DNA of 59,204 bases from a bacterium (GTDB lineage: Bacteria > Sysuimicrobiota > Sysuimicrobiia > Sysuimicrobiales > Thermofontiviventaceae): NCBI GenBank assembly GCA_030550015.1, contig JAUQQG010000061.1, positions 1 to 59,204 on the forward strand, written 5' to 3'. Below the pieces are notes generated by a model. The model had not been told where the DNA came from. It saw only the letters and a program-made list of their open reading frames with translations, and made no database searches. Below are positions 17,074-25,676 of this stretch, piece after piece. Made by a program: the position numbers and the translations under genes. Within the stretch, counting starts at the first letter, position 1; each line of letters begins with the position of its first letter.

Positions 17074-17733
17074 TCAGTTCCTTTCCGAGCTTCCACTCTT
17101 CATCAGAGCCGTCTCCCGGGGAAGGGTCTGGAGGATCCCCCGTAGGGCAAACTCTGAGAATTGTCGAGCGATCTCTTCCCCAGTGTATCCCCCGTTAGGC
17201 CGGTACCAGCGAGCAACCCAGTTGCACATCCCTAGCACAGCGAACCCTATGAGCTTCACATCTGCGGGGCGGAACTCCCCCACCCGGATCCCCTCCGCGA
17301 TGATCTCCCGGAAGAACCCTTCGTAGCGGTCCCGCTTGACGATATACGCTCGCATCCGGTCTGGACTAAGCGCTTTCCCCTCCTCAATGAAGCAAGCGAC
17401 ATTGTCCAGGTCCTCAATGAGGTGGGTCACATGGTTCTCCACGGCCAAGCGGAGGCGTTCTGACGGAGGGAGGTCGCTTCTGGCGATCTTCTCCAACCTA
17501 CCGATTGCTTTGTCCACGGTGTGTTGGAGGATCTCAAAGAGAAGGGCTTGTTTCCCCCGGATATGATGATAGAGACTGCTCTTGTTGATCCCCACAATCT
17601 CGGCGATCTCCCGCATGCTTGTGCCCTTGAACCCCTTTTTCCGAAAGAGGAACGCCGCAGCCCGCAGGATCCTCTCTCGCGTGTTCCCCTCGTGCAGCCC
17701 TTGGCCCTCCATTCCCTGGTGGTCCGACATCAT
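17074..17733 (-). CDS. TetR/AcrR-family transcriptional regulator
   Basis: Repressor of about 219 aa. The N-terminal HTH is NTRERILRAAAFLFRKKGFKGTSMREIAEIVGINKSSLYHHIRGK at about residues 16-60, and a TetR_C-like ligand domain follows (EEGKALSPDRMRAY, GMCNWVARWYRPNGGYTGEEIA). Such proteins commonly sense acyl-CoA or arylacyl-CoA. It is the last gene of the 27.5-17.1 kb operon. That operon's promoter carries a TetR-type palindrome CCGACC-N4-GGTCGG, so autoregulation is likely but not shown. Start ATG 17733 is preceded by GAGGGAGTGAGGG; longer starts upstream are less likely. Confidence 0.9.
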   Translation of the reverse strand: MMSDHQGMEGQGLHEGNTRERILRAAAFLFRKKGFKGTSMREIAEIVGINKSSLYHHIRGKQALLFEILQHTVDKAIGRLEKIARSDLPPSERLRLAVENHVTHLIEDLDNVACFIEEGKALSPDRMRAYIVKRDRYEGFFREIIAEGIRVGEFRPADVKLIGFAVLGMCNWVARWYRPNGGYTGEEIARQFSEFALRGILQTLPRETALMKSGSSERN

Positions 17734-17765
17734 GCCCTCACTCCCTCGCGGCCCTCGCAAAATCT

Positions 17766-17785
17766 CTCAGCGAGATGTTGCTGAG
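17766..17785. other. Hairpin between korC and the TetR gene
   Basis: Perfect 6-bp inverted repeat CTCAGC-N8-GCTGAG in the 84-bp spacer, without a T run. It may be a local mRNA structure or protein site; nothing decides between them. Confidence 0.3.
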
Positions 17786-17817
17786 GACCCGTGATTCCTG
17801 AGATGGACCGGTAAAGG

Positions 17818-18378
17818 TCAAAAGACTTTCGCCGGGGTGCTTTCCCGCACGCCCCGTGCGAGCTCAAACCCAATCCGGAGCGCCCGGAGATTGTGCTGGA
17901 GCGCTCCAGGACGTATTCGTGATGCAATCGCTTCCTCCAGCGCCTCCTCGCCCACCACCCCTGTCAAGGCGGAGATCGCCCCGAGTGCCACTACGTTGGC
18001 CGGGACCGATGTCCCCAGGGTCCTCCGCGCCACCTCCACAATGGGGAGAACGTAGACGGCAGACTCTCCATGAGGGACCGAAGGGACACTGGATCCATCC
18101 ACGATGAGCATCCCCGAAGGCCTGAGATCCTTCCAGAACTGCGTACAGGCTTCCTGCGTGAGCGCCAGGAGAAGGTCTACATTTCTGGCCACGGGGTATT
18201 CGATTGCTTCCTGGGAGATGATCACGTCCGCCCGGCTCGCCCCTCCCCGCGATTCAGGCCCGTAGGCATGAAAACAGGCCGCCTTCTTCCCCTCCAACAA
18301 CGCGGCCTCCCCCAGGATCATGCTAGCGAGCACAATCCCCTGTCCTCCCGCGCCAGCGAGACGGATCTCCATCCTCAT
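17818..18378 (-). CDS. korC: 2-Oxoacid:ferredoxin oxidoreductase gamma subunit
   Basis: Gamma subunit of about 186 aa (Pyruv_ox_red fold). It shows the family pattern RLAGAGGQGIVLASMILGEAAL, then HAYGPESRGGASRADVIIS, and PANVVALGAISALTG. The ATG at 18378 overlaps the korB stop as ATGA after GGGAGGGAGATGG. With KorA and KorB it forms the enzyme that oxidatively decarboxylates a 2-oxoacid to acyl-CoA while reducing ferredoxin. In Thauera and Azoarcus a 2-oxoglutarate enzyme of this kind supplies electrons to benzoyl-CoA reductase. Confidence 0.92.
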   Translation of the reverse strand: MRMEIRLAGAGGQGIVLASMILGEAALLEGKKAACFHAYGPESRGGASRADVIISQEAIEYPVARNVDLLLALTQEACTQFWKDLRPSGMLIVDGSSVPSVPHGESAVYVLPIVEVARRTLGTSVPANVVALGAISALTGVVGEEALEEAIASRIRPGALQHNLRALRIGFELARGVRESTPAKVF

Positions 18379-19217
18379 ACCATCTCCCTCCCGGCGACCA
18401 TCTGCCAGCATACCTGGGAGAATTCCGGCCTCTCCTCCTCATGCAAGATGCCCAAGCGGTACGGTAGGTTCCACGCTCTTACCTCTGGACGGTCACGGAC
18501 CACGAAGCGTTTGGTCGCCAGGATCTCCATGATATCCATAGTACGGCGCTTCTGGCTCATGAGCATCTCTGGCCCCTTTCCCAGCTGGTTGTACCGCCCG
18601 TAGTACTCCGGGCAATCGGTGATGACCTCGATGAAGCTAAACCCCCGATGCACAAGCCCCCGGGCGATCATCTCCTCGAGGGCGAGTGGTTCGTAGGCAA
18701 GTCCCCTCGCCACGAACGTCGCTCCAGCTCCCATCATGAGCTTGCAGCTATCGAAGGGAGGCTCGATATTCCCGTAAGGCGCGGTCGAGGCAACCCCTTC
18801 CTGGGGAGTCGTGGGGGCAAGCTGCCCTCCGGTCATCCCATAGACCGCGTTGTTGAACAGGATGCAGGTGAGATCGATATTCCGCCTGGCTGCATGGATG
18901 AGGTGGTTCCCTCCGATCCCCAGGCCATCTCCATCTCCCGTGAGCACAACCACTGTCAGTTCCGGTCGGGCGAGCTTCAAGCCTGTGGCAAAGGCGAGCG
19001 CACGACCGTGGGTGGTGTGGAGGGTGCACACGTCGACGTATCCTACGAGCCGGCTGCTGCAGCCGATTCCGGCCACAAGGGCAATCTGGTCGGGGTTCAG
19101 GCGCAGGCGGTGGAACGCTCGCAGCAACGCCCCCAGGACAATCCCATGCCCACACCCAGGGCAGAGGATGTGGGGCATGCGTGCGGGGCGAAGGTATGTG
19201 CGTACATCGGGGATCAT
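18375..19217 (-). CDS. korB: 2-Oxoacid:ferredoxin oxidoreductase beta subunit (TPP-binding)
   Basis: TPP-binding subunit of about 280 aa. It has CPGCGHGIVLGALLRAF near the N-terminus and the TPP/Mg motif GDGDGLGIGGNHLIHAARRN, ending in NNAVYGMTGGQLAPTTP, which is typical of KorB rather than PorB. Start ATG 19217 lies 1 base after the korA stop codon. Longer in-frame starts upstream lie within korA and were rejected. The 2-oxoacid is unassigned; 2-oxoglutarate is the usual substrate for this sequence type. Confidence 0.93.
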   Translation of the reverse strand: MIPDVRTYLRPARMPHILCPGCGHGIVLGALLRAFHRLRLNPDQIALVAGIGCSSRLVGYVDVCTLHTTHGRALAFATGLKLARPELTVVVLTGDGDGLGIGGNHLIHAARRNIDLTCILFNNAVYGMTGGQLAPTTPQEGVASTAPYGNIEPPFDSCKLMMGAGATFVARGLAYEPLALEEMIARGLVHRGFSFIEVITDCPEYYGRYNQLGKGPEMLMSQKRRTMDIMEILATKRFVVRDRPEVRAWNLPYRLGILHEEERPEFSQVCWQMVAGREMV

Positions 19218-19218
19218 C

Positions 19219-20403
19219 CTAGTTCCCCTCCTTGAGCCTGCCACCCTTGGACTTCCCCGAGGGGGATGGATGGGCACAGAGTGTGGAAACGGCATCCAGG
19301 ATAGTCTCTGGGGAGATGGGCCTCCCATCAACCTGGAAGCATCCCACAACTTCCGCCCTACCCCCTGCTGCTCGCTCTACTTCGTAGACCATCTGCCCCA
19401 GGTTCATCTCCGCAACGACGATTGCCCGCACGGTCCGGGCGACTTCCCGGACGGCGTCCTCCGGAAAGGGCCACAGGACACTGGACCGTAGCAGTCCCAC
19501 ACGCATCCCCCTCGCCCGAGCCTCCTGCACCGCCTCACGTGCGGCCCGGGCCACGATCCCGTACGCGAAGACAGCGACCTCGGCGTCCTCCAGGAGGAAC
19601 GGCTCGACCGAGACGATCTCGTGGAGGTTCCTGGAGATCTTCTCGTGGAGGCGCCGCAGAAGGGAGGAGACCTTCGCCGGGTCCTGGGTGGGGAAGCCGG
19701 ACTCGTCGTGGATGAGACCTGTGATATGATACCTCACTCCGCTCCCGAAGCTCACAAGAGGAGGCACCCCGTCTTCGTCTGCTGCATAGGGAAGGTAGTC
19801 TTTAGGAAGATCCACTGGGTTCGCTCTCCGAACAGGCCCCATCCCCTCCAAGGAGGGAAGCTCCATTGGCTCCATCATGTGTCCTACAACCTCATCATAG
19901 AGGAGGATGACCGGCGTCCTGAATCGCTCGGAGAGCTGGAAGGCGCGGATAGTAAGATCGTAGACCTCCCGCACCGAGGCAGGGGCCAGCACGATGCTAG
20001 GACGATCGCCGTGGGTCCCCCAGCGCGCCTGATAGACATCCCCTTGGGAAGGGGCTGTGGGAAGGCCCGTGCTCGGGCCCAGACGCATGACATCAACCAC
20101 CACGCATGGGATCTCCGCAAGTGCGGCGAACCCCAGGTGCTCCTGCATCAAGGAGAACCCTGGTCCGCTCGTTGCGGTCATCGCCAGCAACCCGCCAATG
20201 GAGGCCCCAATGCACGCGGCGAGGCTTGCAATCTCGTCCTCCATCTGCACGAACACCCCTCCCACCTTGGGAAGGAGAGCCGCCATCTCCTCGGCGATCT
20301 CCGAGGAAGGGGTGATAGGGTAGCCTGCATAGAACCGGCATCCCGCAGCAATGGCCGCGCGCGCACACGCTACATTTCCACGGACAAGTCTCACCCTACC
20401 CAC
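19219..20403 (-). CDS. korA: 2-Oxoacid:ferredoxin oxidoreductase alpha subunit
   Basis: Alpha subunit of about 394 aa. The N-terminal domain starts RLVRGNVACARAAIAAGCRFYAGYPITPSSEIAE, the standard KorA opening. MEDEIASLAACIGASIGG and TSGPGFSLMQEHLGFA follow. A GTG at 20403 gives an 8-nt overlap with the upstream gene stop (GTGGGTAG); a second GTG three codons downstream is an equally plausible start. Together with KorB and KorC it makes three subunits. A separate small ferredoxin subunit (KorD) is missing and may be replaced by the ferredoxin domain fused to IorB just upstream. Confidence 0.93.
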   Translation of the reverse strand: MGRVRLVRGNVACARAAIAAGCRFYAGYPITPSSEIAEEMAALLPKVGGVFVQMEDEIASLAACIGASIGGLLAMTATSGPGFSLMQEHLGFAALAEIPCVVVDVMRLGPSTGLPTAPSQGDVYQARWGTHGDRPSIVLAPASVREVYDLTIRAFQLSERFRTPVILLYDEVVGHMMEPMELPSLEGMGPVRRANPVDLPKDYLPYAADEDGVPPLVSFGSGVRYHITGLIHDESGFPTQDPAKVSSLLRRLHEKISRNLHEIVSVEPFLLEDAEVAVFAYGIVARAAREAVQEARARGMRVGLLRSSVLWPFPEDAVREVARTVRAIVVAEMNLGQMVYEVERAAGGRAEVVGCFQVDGRPISPETILDAVSTLCAHPSPSGKSKGGRLKEGN

Positions 20404-21262
20404 GGATAGAGGCCTCCTCCACCTGCTCCTCGTGCACGGCAATGGCGAAGTCCGGGCAGAGGAGCTGGCAAATCTGGCAGCCCGTACACCTCCCTGGATC
20501 CCCCACCTTCGCCCTCTCCCGGCTGTCCAGGCGGAGGCATTCTTCTGGGCATAGGCGCACGCAGATCCCGCACCCCTTGCACCACGCCTCGACGATCTCC
20601 ACGCGGAAGCGGCGGGGCACCCCGTAGGTAGGAGGGAGGTCTACAGGGATCCCGCCAGCTGTGAAGCGCTCAGCATGTACGCTGCGCCCAAGCCTAAACG
20701 CTTGGAGGTTAATGTCCACAGTGTGCGGCGGCACGACTGCAGAGAGGGCCTCCTCCCATTCCTCTTGGGAGAACTCCAGGAGGTTAGAAAGGATGCCCAG
20801 GAGGATGGTATTGGCCACCTTCCTGTTTCCCAGCTCCTCGGCGAGTTGCCCGGCGTTACACGCGCACACCTCAACTTGGAGAGCGCGCACTTGATCCACA
20901 TCCATAGGTGGATACGCCGATTTCCAGGTCATACGGTCCCTGAGAGCAATGGGAGGAATAGATCGGACCATGTCCACCACAAGGACTCCTCCGGGGCGCA
21001 GGTAAGGAAGCCAGCGAAGTGCCTCTGACCACTCCAGGGCCAAGAGGGCATCTGCACGCCCTCGCTCAATCAACGGGCTGTGGACGTTGGGGCCGTACCT
21101 GAGGTGGCTATAGACTACGCCGCCACGCTGGGCCATGCCATGTACCTCGCTCTTCTTCACGTCGTAGCCATGGCGCAGGCAGACCGCAGCCACGATGTCA
21201 CTGGCCAGCACGACCCCCTGTCCTCCAACCCCAACGATGAGGAGGTTCCGCACCTCACCCAC
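20396..21262 (-). CDS. iorB: IorB-ferredoxin fusion: indolepyruvate oxidoreductase beta subunit with C-terminal 2x[4Fe-4S] domain
   Basis: Protein of 288 aa from a GTG that overlaps the iorA stop by 8 nt. Residues 1-205 are an IorB subunit: LLIVGVGGQGVVLASDIVA, EVHGMAQRGGVVYSHLRYG, NTILLGILSNLLEF. Residues 217-275 are a KorD-like ferredoxin with two clusters: Cys228/231/234/238 (CKGCGICVRLCP) and Cys259/262/265/269 (CTGCQICQLLCP). IorB normally ends near residue 200, so this is a fusion. IorAB converts arylpyruvates to arylacetyl-CoA with ferredoxin as acceptor. The next genes are korA-B-C without korD, so the fused domain could serve both enzymes. Confidence 0.9.
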   Translation of the reverse strand: MGEVRNLLIVGVGGQGVVLASDIVAAVCLRHGYDVKKSEVHGMAQRGGVVYSHLRYGPNVHSPLIERGRADALLALEWSEALRWLPYLRPGGVLVVDMVRSIPPIALRDRMTWKSAYPPMDVDQVRALQVEVCACNAGQLAEELGNRKVANTILLGILSNLLEFSQEEWEEALSAVVPPHTVDINLQAFRLGRSVHAERFTAGGIPVDLPPTYGVPRRFRVEIVEAWCKGCGICVRLCPEECLRLDSRERAKVGDPGRCTGCQICQLLCPDFAIAVHEEQVEEASIRG

Positions 21263-23084
21263 GGCTTTGCCCTGCCTTTTCCCCTGGGACGGCCCGGGGG
21301 GATGGGAACAACTGGATCGCGTCCGTGGGGCAGATTTGTGCACACACCGTGCATCCCGTGCACGTCGCCGGATCAATAACTACCTTGGGGCGTCCTTCGT
21401 AGGTCTCTACGGACCAGCTGATGGAAGGACACCCAAGGTTCATGCAGAGCTGGCAGGCGATGCACTTCTGCGGGACCACTATGAAGGGATTGTCCCGGAT
21501 CTTCACAGGGGCCTCCACGCACGGGCGGTTGGTGATGACAACCGCCACCCCCTGGTGGTGAATCGCCTCCTCGATGGCCACAAACGTAGCAGCGATATCA
21601 TAAGGGTCCACCACGTGCACGTGCTCCACACCCGCTGCCCGGCAGAGAGCGACCAAATCCAGGGCCTTCGTTTGTCCCCCGCGGATCGTAAGACCTGTTC
21701 CGGGGTGGGGCTGACCACCGGTCATAGCGGTGGTACCGTTGTTCAGGATAAGAACAGTGATGTCTGCTTGTTTGTAAACAGCGTCAACAAGTGCCGGGAT
21801 GCCTGCGTGGATGAAGGTGGAGTCGCCAATCGCCGCGACGACAGGCCCTGGTGCAGAGCCTGCCTTGGCCAGCCCCACAGCCATCCCGATGCTCGACCCC
21901 ATGGCTACACAGGTGTCCATGGCCTGGAGGGGCTCTAAGGCAGCGAGGGTGTAACAGCCGATATCGCCGCATACCACAGCTCCCAGCCGGCGCAGGGCCA
22001 GGAAGGGAACGATGTGAGGACACCCTGGGCAGAGCACAGGCGGGCGGGGAGTCGTGGGCACCTCGCTCATCGCCCTTGATTCTGCAGGAAGGAGGACACC
22101 CACGCGGACGAACCCTTCTCGCACCAGGTCCGGGCTCAGCTCCCCCTGGCGGGGGAAGAAAGCCTTCCCCTCAACCGCCAGTCCTTCAGCCTTGAGCATC
22201 TCCTCCAGGAAAGGCTCAAGCTCTTCCACCACGAACAGGCGCTCAACTTCCCGCGCAAAGGCCCGGATCTGCTCCAGGGGCAGCGGGTAGGTCATCCCCA
22301 GCTTCAGGACGCTTGCCTCAGGGAGGACCTCCCGGACGTAGTGGTAGCAAACTCCGCTCGTGATCACTCCCACCGCCCGATCTCTGAGTTCCCAACGTAG
22401 GAACTCCGGCGATGCCGCGAATTCCTGTAATCGGGAGAGGCGCGACAGGACCACAGGGTGCCTCTTTTGTGCATAGGCCGGGAGCATCACGTACTTTCTA
22501 GGGTCCCGCACGTACCCCATGGAAGCCGGTTCTTGACGTGGGCCGAGCTCTACCAACCCGCGGGTGTGGGCGATGCGGGTCGTTATGCGCAGCAATACCG
22601 GGACATCAAATCTTTCGCTCACCTCGAAGGCCAAGCGAGTGAACTCCTTCGCCTCAGAACTGTCGCTAGGCTCGAGCAACGGAACTGCAGCGAATTTGGC
22701 GTAGTACCTGTTGTCCTGCTCGTTCTGGGAGCTATGCATCCCTGGGTCGTCGGCGCTCACCACGACCAAGCCGCCACCAACCCCGGTGTAACTAGCGGTC
22801 ATGAAGGTATCCGCGGCTACATTGAGGCCCACGTGCTTCATAGTGCAGAGAGCCCGGACACCCCCTAGGCTTGCACCGAGGGCGACATCCATGGCCACCT
22901 TCTCGTTCGTGGACCACTCGACGTAGACATCCTCCGTCCTGGCCAGGGCCTCCAAGATCTCCGTGCTCGGCGTCCCTGGATAGCCCGTTGCCACTTTCAC
23001 GCCTGCCTCATACGCTCCCCGGGCGATGGCCTCGTTGCCTGTGAGGAGGAGCCTCTCTCGCTGCGTCAAGACGTGCTGTCGCAT
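21255..23084 (-). CDS. iorA: Indolepyruvate ferredoxin oxidoreductase alpha subunit
   Basis: TPP- and Fe-S-containing subunit of 609 aa, normal for IorA. The N-terminus LLTGNEAIARGAYEAGVKVATGYPGTPSTEI is the pyrimidine-binding half. CPGCPHIVPFLALRRLG and GDSTFIHAGIPALVDAVYKQ, ending in NNGTTAMTGGQPHPGTG, form the TPP-binding half. The C-terminus carries two ferredoxin clusters (CIACQLCMNLGCP, which is slightly atypical, and CTGCTVCAQICP). It oxidises indole-, phenyl- or hydroxyphenylpyruvate to the arylacetyl-CoA. It lies 2 bp after a LeuA-like gene and two genes after a phenylacetate-CoA ligase, which fits arylacetate metabolism. Confidence 0.95.
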   Translation of the reverse strand: MRQHVLTQRERLLLTGNEAIARGAYEAGVKVATGYPGTPSTEILEALARTEDVYVEWSTNEKVAMDVALGASLGGVRALCTMKHVGLNVAADTFMTASYTGVGGGLVVVSADDPGMHSSQNEQDNRYYAKFAAVPLLEPSDSSEAKEFTRLAFEVSERFDVPVLLRITTRIAHTRGLVELGPRQEPASMGYVRDPRKYVMLPAYAQKRHPVVLSRLSRLQEFAASPEFLRWELRDRAVGVITSGVCYHYVREVLPEASVLKLGMTYPLPLEQIRAFAREVERLFVVEELEPFLEEMLKAEGLAVEGKAFFPRQGELSPDLVREGFVRVGVLLPAESRAMSEVPTTPRPPVLCPGCPHIVPFLALRRLGAVVCGDIGCYTLAALEPLQAMDTCVAMGSSIGMAVGLAKAGSAPGPVVAAIGDSTFIHAGIPALVDAVYKQADITVLILNNGTTAMTGGQPHPGTGLTIRGGQTKALDLVALCRAAGVEHVHVVDPYDIAATFVAIEEAIHHQGVAVVITNRPCVEAPVKIRDNPFIVVPQKCIACQLCMNLGCPSISWSVETYEGRPKVVIDPATCTGCTVCAQICPTDAIQLFPSPRAVPGEKAGQSRG

Positions 23085-23086
23085 CT

Positions 23087-24328
23087 CTACACGGCTCTCC
23101 GTTCGACCGCCGGGAGCAGGAGCGCCTCGATCTCCTCATCCCGGAGCACCCGATTCGACTCCTTCGCTGCGTTCAGGATCCGGTCCACAAGCTCTGGAGT
23201 GGCCTCGTACCCCCTCCGCTGGAGCCAGAAGATCACGTTGGCCTGTCCGCTCATTGGCCCGATGGTGATTACTTGCTCCCGGCCGACCTCTTCGGCAGGA
23301 ACCCCGCTGTAGACCCGATTTGCAAGCCAGTGATCCCCCTTTCGGAACGCTTTGAGGATCGCCGCCGCATGCACCCCTGTGCTCGTCTCGAAGGCATCCT
23401 TGCCTACCACTGGGTAGTTGCAGGGGATGGGGATCCCTGTTGCCTCCGAGACGAGGGCGCAGTAGTCAGGGAGACGGCGGAGGTCGCGATCGATCCACCC
23501 CAGGAGCTTCAGGTTCACGAGCAGAAGGTCCATGGGAGTGTTCCCCACGCGCTCCCCAATCCCAAGCGCGCACCCGTGCACCCTATTGGCCCCAGCTTCC
23601 AGTGCAGCAATAGAGTTGACGAGGTCCAGCCCCCGGTCCCGATGGCCATGCCAATCTATTTTGACATCCTCTCCCACAACGCGGCGGATGAACCGGACGA
23701 GGCGCTTCACCCCCCACGGGGTAGCGTGCCCGACGGTGTCGGCGAGGCACACGCGCTTCGCCCCGCAGTCAATGGCTGTCTTGTACAGGGCCTTGAGGTG
23801 ATCCGGTCTGGCGCGGGTCGTGTCTTCTGTGACATACATCACTTCAAGGCCCAGCCTGCGGGCAAGGGTCACGGCCGATTCTGTTGTGCGAAGGAGGAAG
23901 TCCAGGTCCCACCCTTCGGCGTACTGGCGGATAGGGCTGCTCCCCAAGAAAAGGGCTGCCTCAATGGCAACCCCTGATCGCTGCTGTGCTTCCGCAATGG
24001 CCACGATATCCGGCTCCGCTGTCCTCCCCGCGCAGTTGGGGGAGATGCGCAGCTTGCTGTCGGCGATCTCCCTGGCTAGGGCGGCGGTGTCCTCCAGGGC
24101 ACGCGGGCTGCTCCCAGGATAGCCGATGTTGGCCGCGTCGATGCCCAGCTCGTTCATGAGGTGGAGAATCTCCTTCTTCACCTCTACAGGGGGGTGGAGC
24201 ACAGAGGGACTCTGCAATCCGTCTCGGAGGGTCTCGTCGTCAAGCTCCACAGGGTACCTGGGCTTTCCGGGTGTTCCGGGCCCAATGTTCCAGTCGTAGA
24301 TCCATTCTCTCCCGCCTGCGATCTCCAT
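23087..24328 (-). CDS. LeuA-family acyl-CoA:2-oxoacid condensing enzyme (homocitrate/isopropylmalate synthase-like)
   Basis: HMGL-like TIM-barrel enzyme of 413 aa that would condense acetyl-CoA with a 2-oxoacid. ELDDETLRDGLQSPS carries the metal-binding Asp, and HGHRDRGLDLVN (His227, His229) the other metal ligands. The usual HxHND reads HGHRD here. GIGERVGNTPMDLLLVNLKLLG is the second synthase signature. The allosteric C-terminal domain of leucine-pathway LeuA is absent. The ATG at 24328 follows AAGGGG. LeuC- and LeuD-like genes lie upstream in the same operon, but no leuB-like dehydrogenase is present. The 2-oxoacid could be 2-oxoglutarate, an arylpyruvate or another; not resolved. Confidence 0.85.
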   Translation of the reverse strand: MEIAGGREWIYDWNIGPGTPGKPRYPVELDDETLRDGLQSPSVLHPPVEVKKEILHLMNELGIDAANIGYPGSSPRALEDTAALAREIADSKLRISPNCAGRTAEPDIVAIAEAQQRSGVAIEAALFLGSSPIRQYAEGWDLDFLLRTTESAVTLARRLGLEVMYVTEDTTRARPDHLKALYKTAIDCGAKRVCLADTVGHATPWGVKRLVRFIRRVVGEDVKIDWHGHRDRGLDLVNSIAALEAGANRVHGCALGIGERVGNTPMDLLLVNLKLLGWIDRDLRRLPDYCALVSEATGIPIPCNYPVVGKDAFETSTGVHAAAILKAFRKGDHWLANRVYSGVPAEEVGREQVITIGPMSGQANVIFWLQRRGYEATPELVDRILNAAKESNRVLRDEEIEALLLPAVERRAV

Positions 24329-24365
24329 GCTTGACCCCTTCACCTCCATGCGGATCCAGCAGATC

Positions 24366-25661
24366 CTACAGGTTGCGGCGATCCACCACACGCACCGCTT
24401 TCCCTTCGCTTCTCGGGATCTGCTTGGGAGGAACCACGGTGACCTTTGCCGAGATCCCAAGCTCCTCCCGGATCCGCCTTGCGACCCTCTCCTCCAACGC
24501 TGGGATCTCCGCCCGCTGGTAAACCCCGTCCTTGGCCTCCACCCGGACCTCCAGGACGTCCAGGGCCCGTTCCCGGTCGACGACGAGCTGGTAGTGCGGT
24601 TCCAGCTCAGGGCACCTCATCAACACCGCCTCCACATCCGAGGGAAAGATGTTCACCCCGCGGATAATAAGCATGTCGTCCACCCTCCCGCTGACGCGGG
24701 CCATGCGCACGAGCGTGCGGCCGCACCGGCAGGGCTCGTGGTAGAGGGCGGTGATATCCCCGGTGCGGTAGCGAATCACCGGCGTCGCCTCCCTGGTCAG
24801 GGTGGTGAAAACGAGCTCGCCCTTCTCCCCATCCGGGAGCGGCTCCATGGTCACCGGATCAATGACCTCCGGGAGGAAGTGGTCCTCGTTGATGTGAAGG
24901 CCGTTCTTGGCCTCCTGGCACTCACAGGAGACCCCTGGCCCGATGACCTCGCTCAACCCATAGATGTCCACGGCGCTCAAACCCAAGCGCTCCTCGATTT
25001 GCCTGCGCATCCCCTCGGTCCAGGGTTCGGCGCCGAAGATGCCGCAGCGGAGTCCTTTAGGCTCTTTGCCGGTCTCCTCCATGACCTCGGCTAGGTGAAG
25101 GGCATAAGATGGCGTGCAGCAGAGGACTGTACACCCGAGCTCGGTCATGAGCTTGATCTGTCTCGCTGTATTCCCGGACGAAATGGGGAGGACCGTGGCA
25201 CCTAGTTTCAGGGCCCCATAGTGGAACCCCAGACCGCCTGTGAAGAGCCCGTAGCCATAGGCGTTATGGATGAGGTCCCCCTTCTGGACGCCGCCGCAGG
25301 CGAGAACCCGTGCCATGACCTCCCCCCATAGGTCTAGGTCAGCGTGGGTGTACCCTACCATGGTGGGGGCCCCCGTCGTCCCTGAGGAACAGTGCAGCTC
25401 CAAGGTTTTCTCCACGGGTACGGTGAACAGGCCGAAGGGATAGAGTGACCGGAGTTCGGACTTAGTCAGGAAGGGGAACCGCCGGAGGTCGTCCAGGCTC
25501 TTCACCTGCTCTGGACGGATCCCGTTCCGGTCAAACAAATCCTTATAAAACGGCGACGTGTTGTATACCCGGTCTACCAGCTTCTTCAGACGCTCGACCT
25601 GGAGGCGCTCCATCTCCTTCCGAGGCATCGCCTCATACTCTGGGTTCCACAACAACCTCAC
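24366..25661 (-). CDS. paaK: Phenylacetate-CoA ligase (PaaK family)
   Basis: ATP-dependent aryl-CoA ligase of about 431 aa, the normal size for PaaK. N-terminus LLWNPEYEAMPRKEMERLQ and YNTSPFYKDLF are diagnostic. The AMP loop is HCSSGTTGAPTMVGYT. Further marks are YGLSEVIGPGVSCEC, YRTGDITALYHEPCRCGRT and SDMLIIRGVNIFPS-like RVDDMLIIRGVNIFPSDVEA. The GTG at 25661 gives the standard N-terminus; a GTG at 25676, immediately after the leuD-like stop, is possible too. Phenylacetate or a hydroxylated derivative is the likely substrate. Together with IorAB it gives two routes to arylacetyl-CoA. Confidence 0.93.
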   Translation of the reverse strand: MRLLWNPEYEAMPRKEMERLQVERLKKLVDRVYNTSPFYKDLFDRNGIRPEQVKSLDDLRRFPFLTKSELRSLYPFGLFTVPVEKTLELHCSSGTTGAPTMVGYTHADLDLWGEVMARVLACGGVQKGDLIHNAYGYGLFTGGLGFHYGALKLGATVLPISSGNTARQIKLMTELGCTVLCCTPSYALHLAEVMEETGKEPKGLRCGIFGAEPWTEGMRRQIEERLGLSAVDIYGLSEVIGPGVSCECQEAKNGLHINEDHFLPEVIDPVTMEPLPDGEKGELVFTTLTREATPVIRYRTGDITALYHEPCRCGRTLVRMARVSGRVDDMLIIRGVNIFPSDVEAVLMRCPELEPHYQLVVDRERALDVLEVRVEAKDGVYQRAEIPALEERVARRIREELGISAKVTVVPPKQIPRSEGKAVRVVDRRNL

Positions 25662-25676
25662 CACCCCCCATGACAC

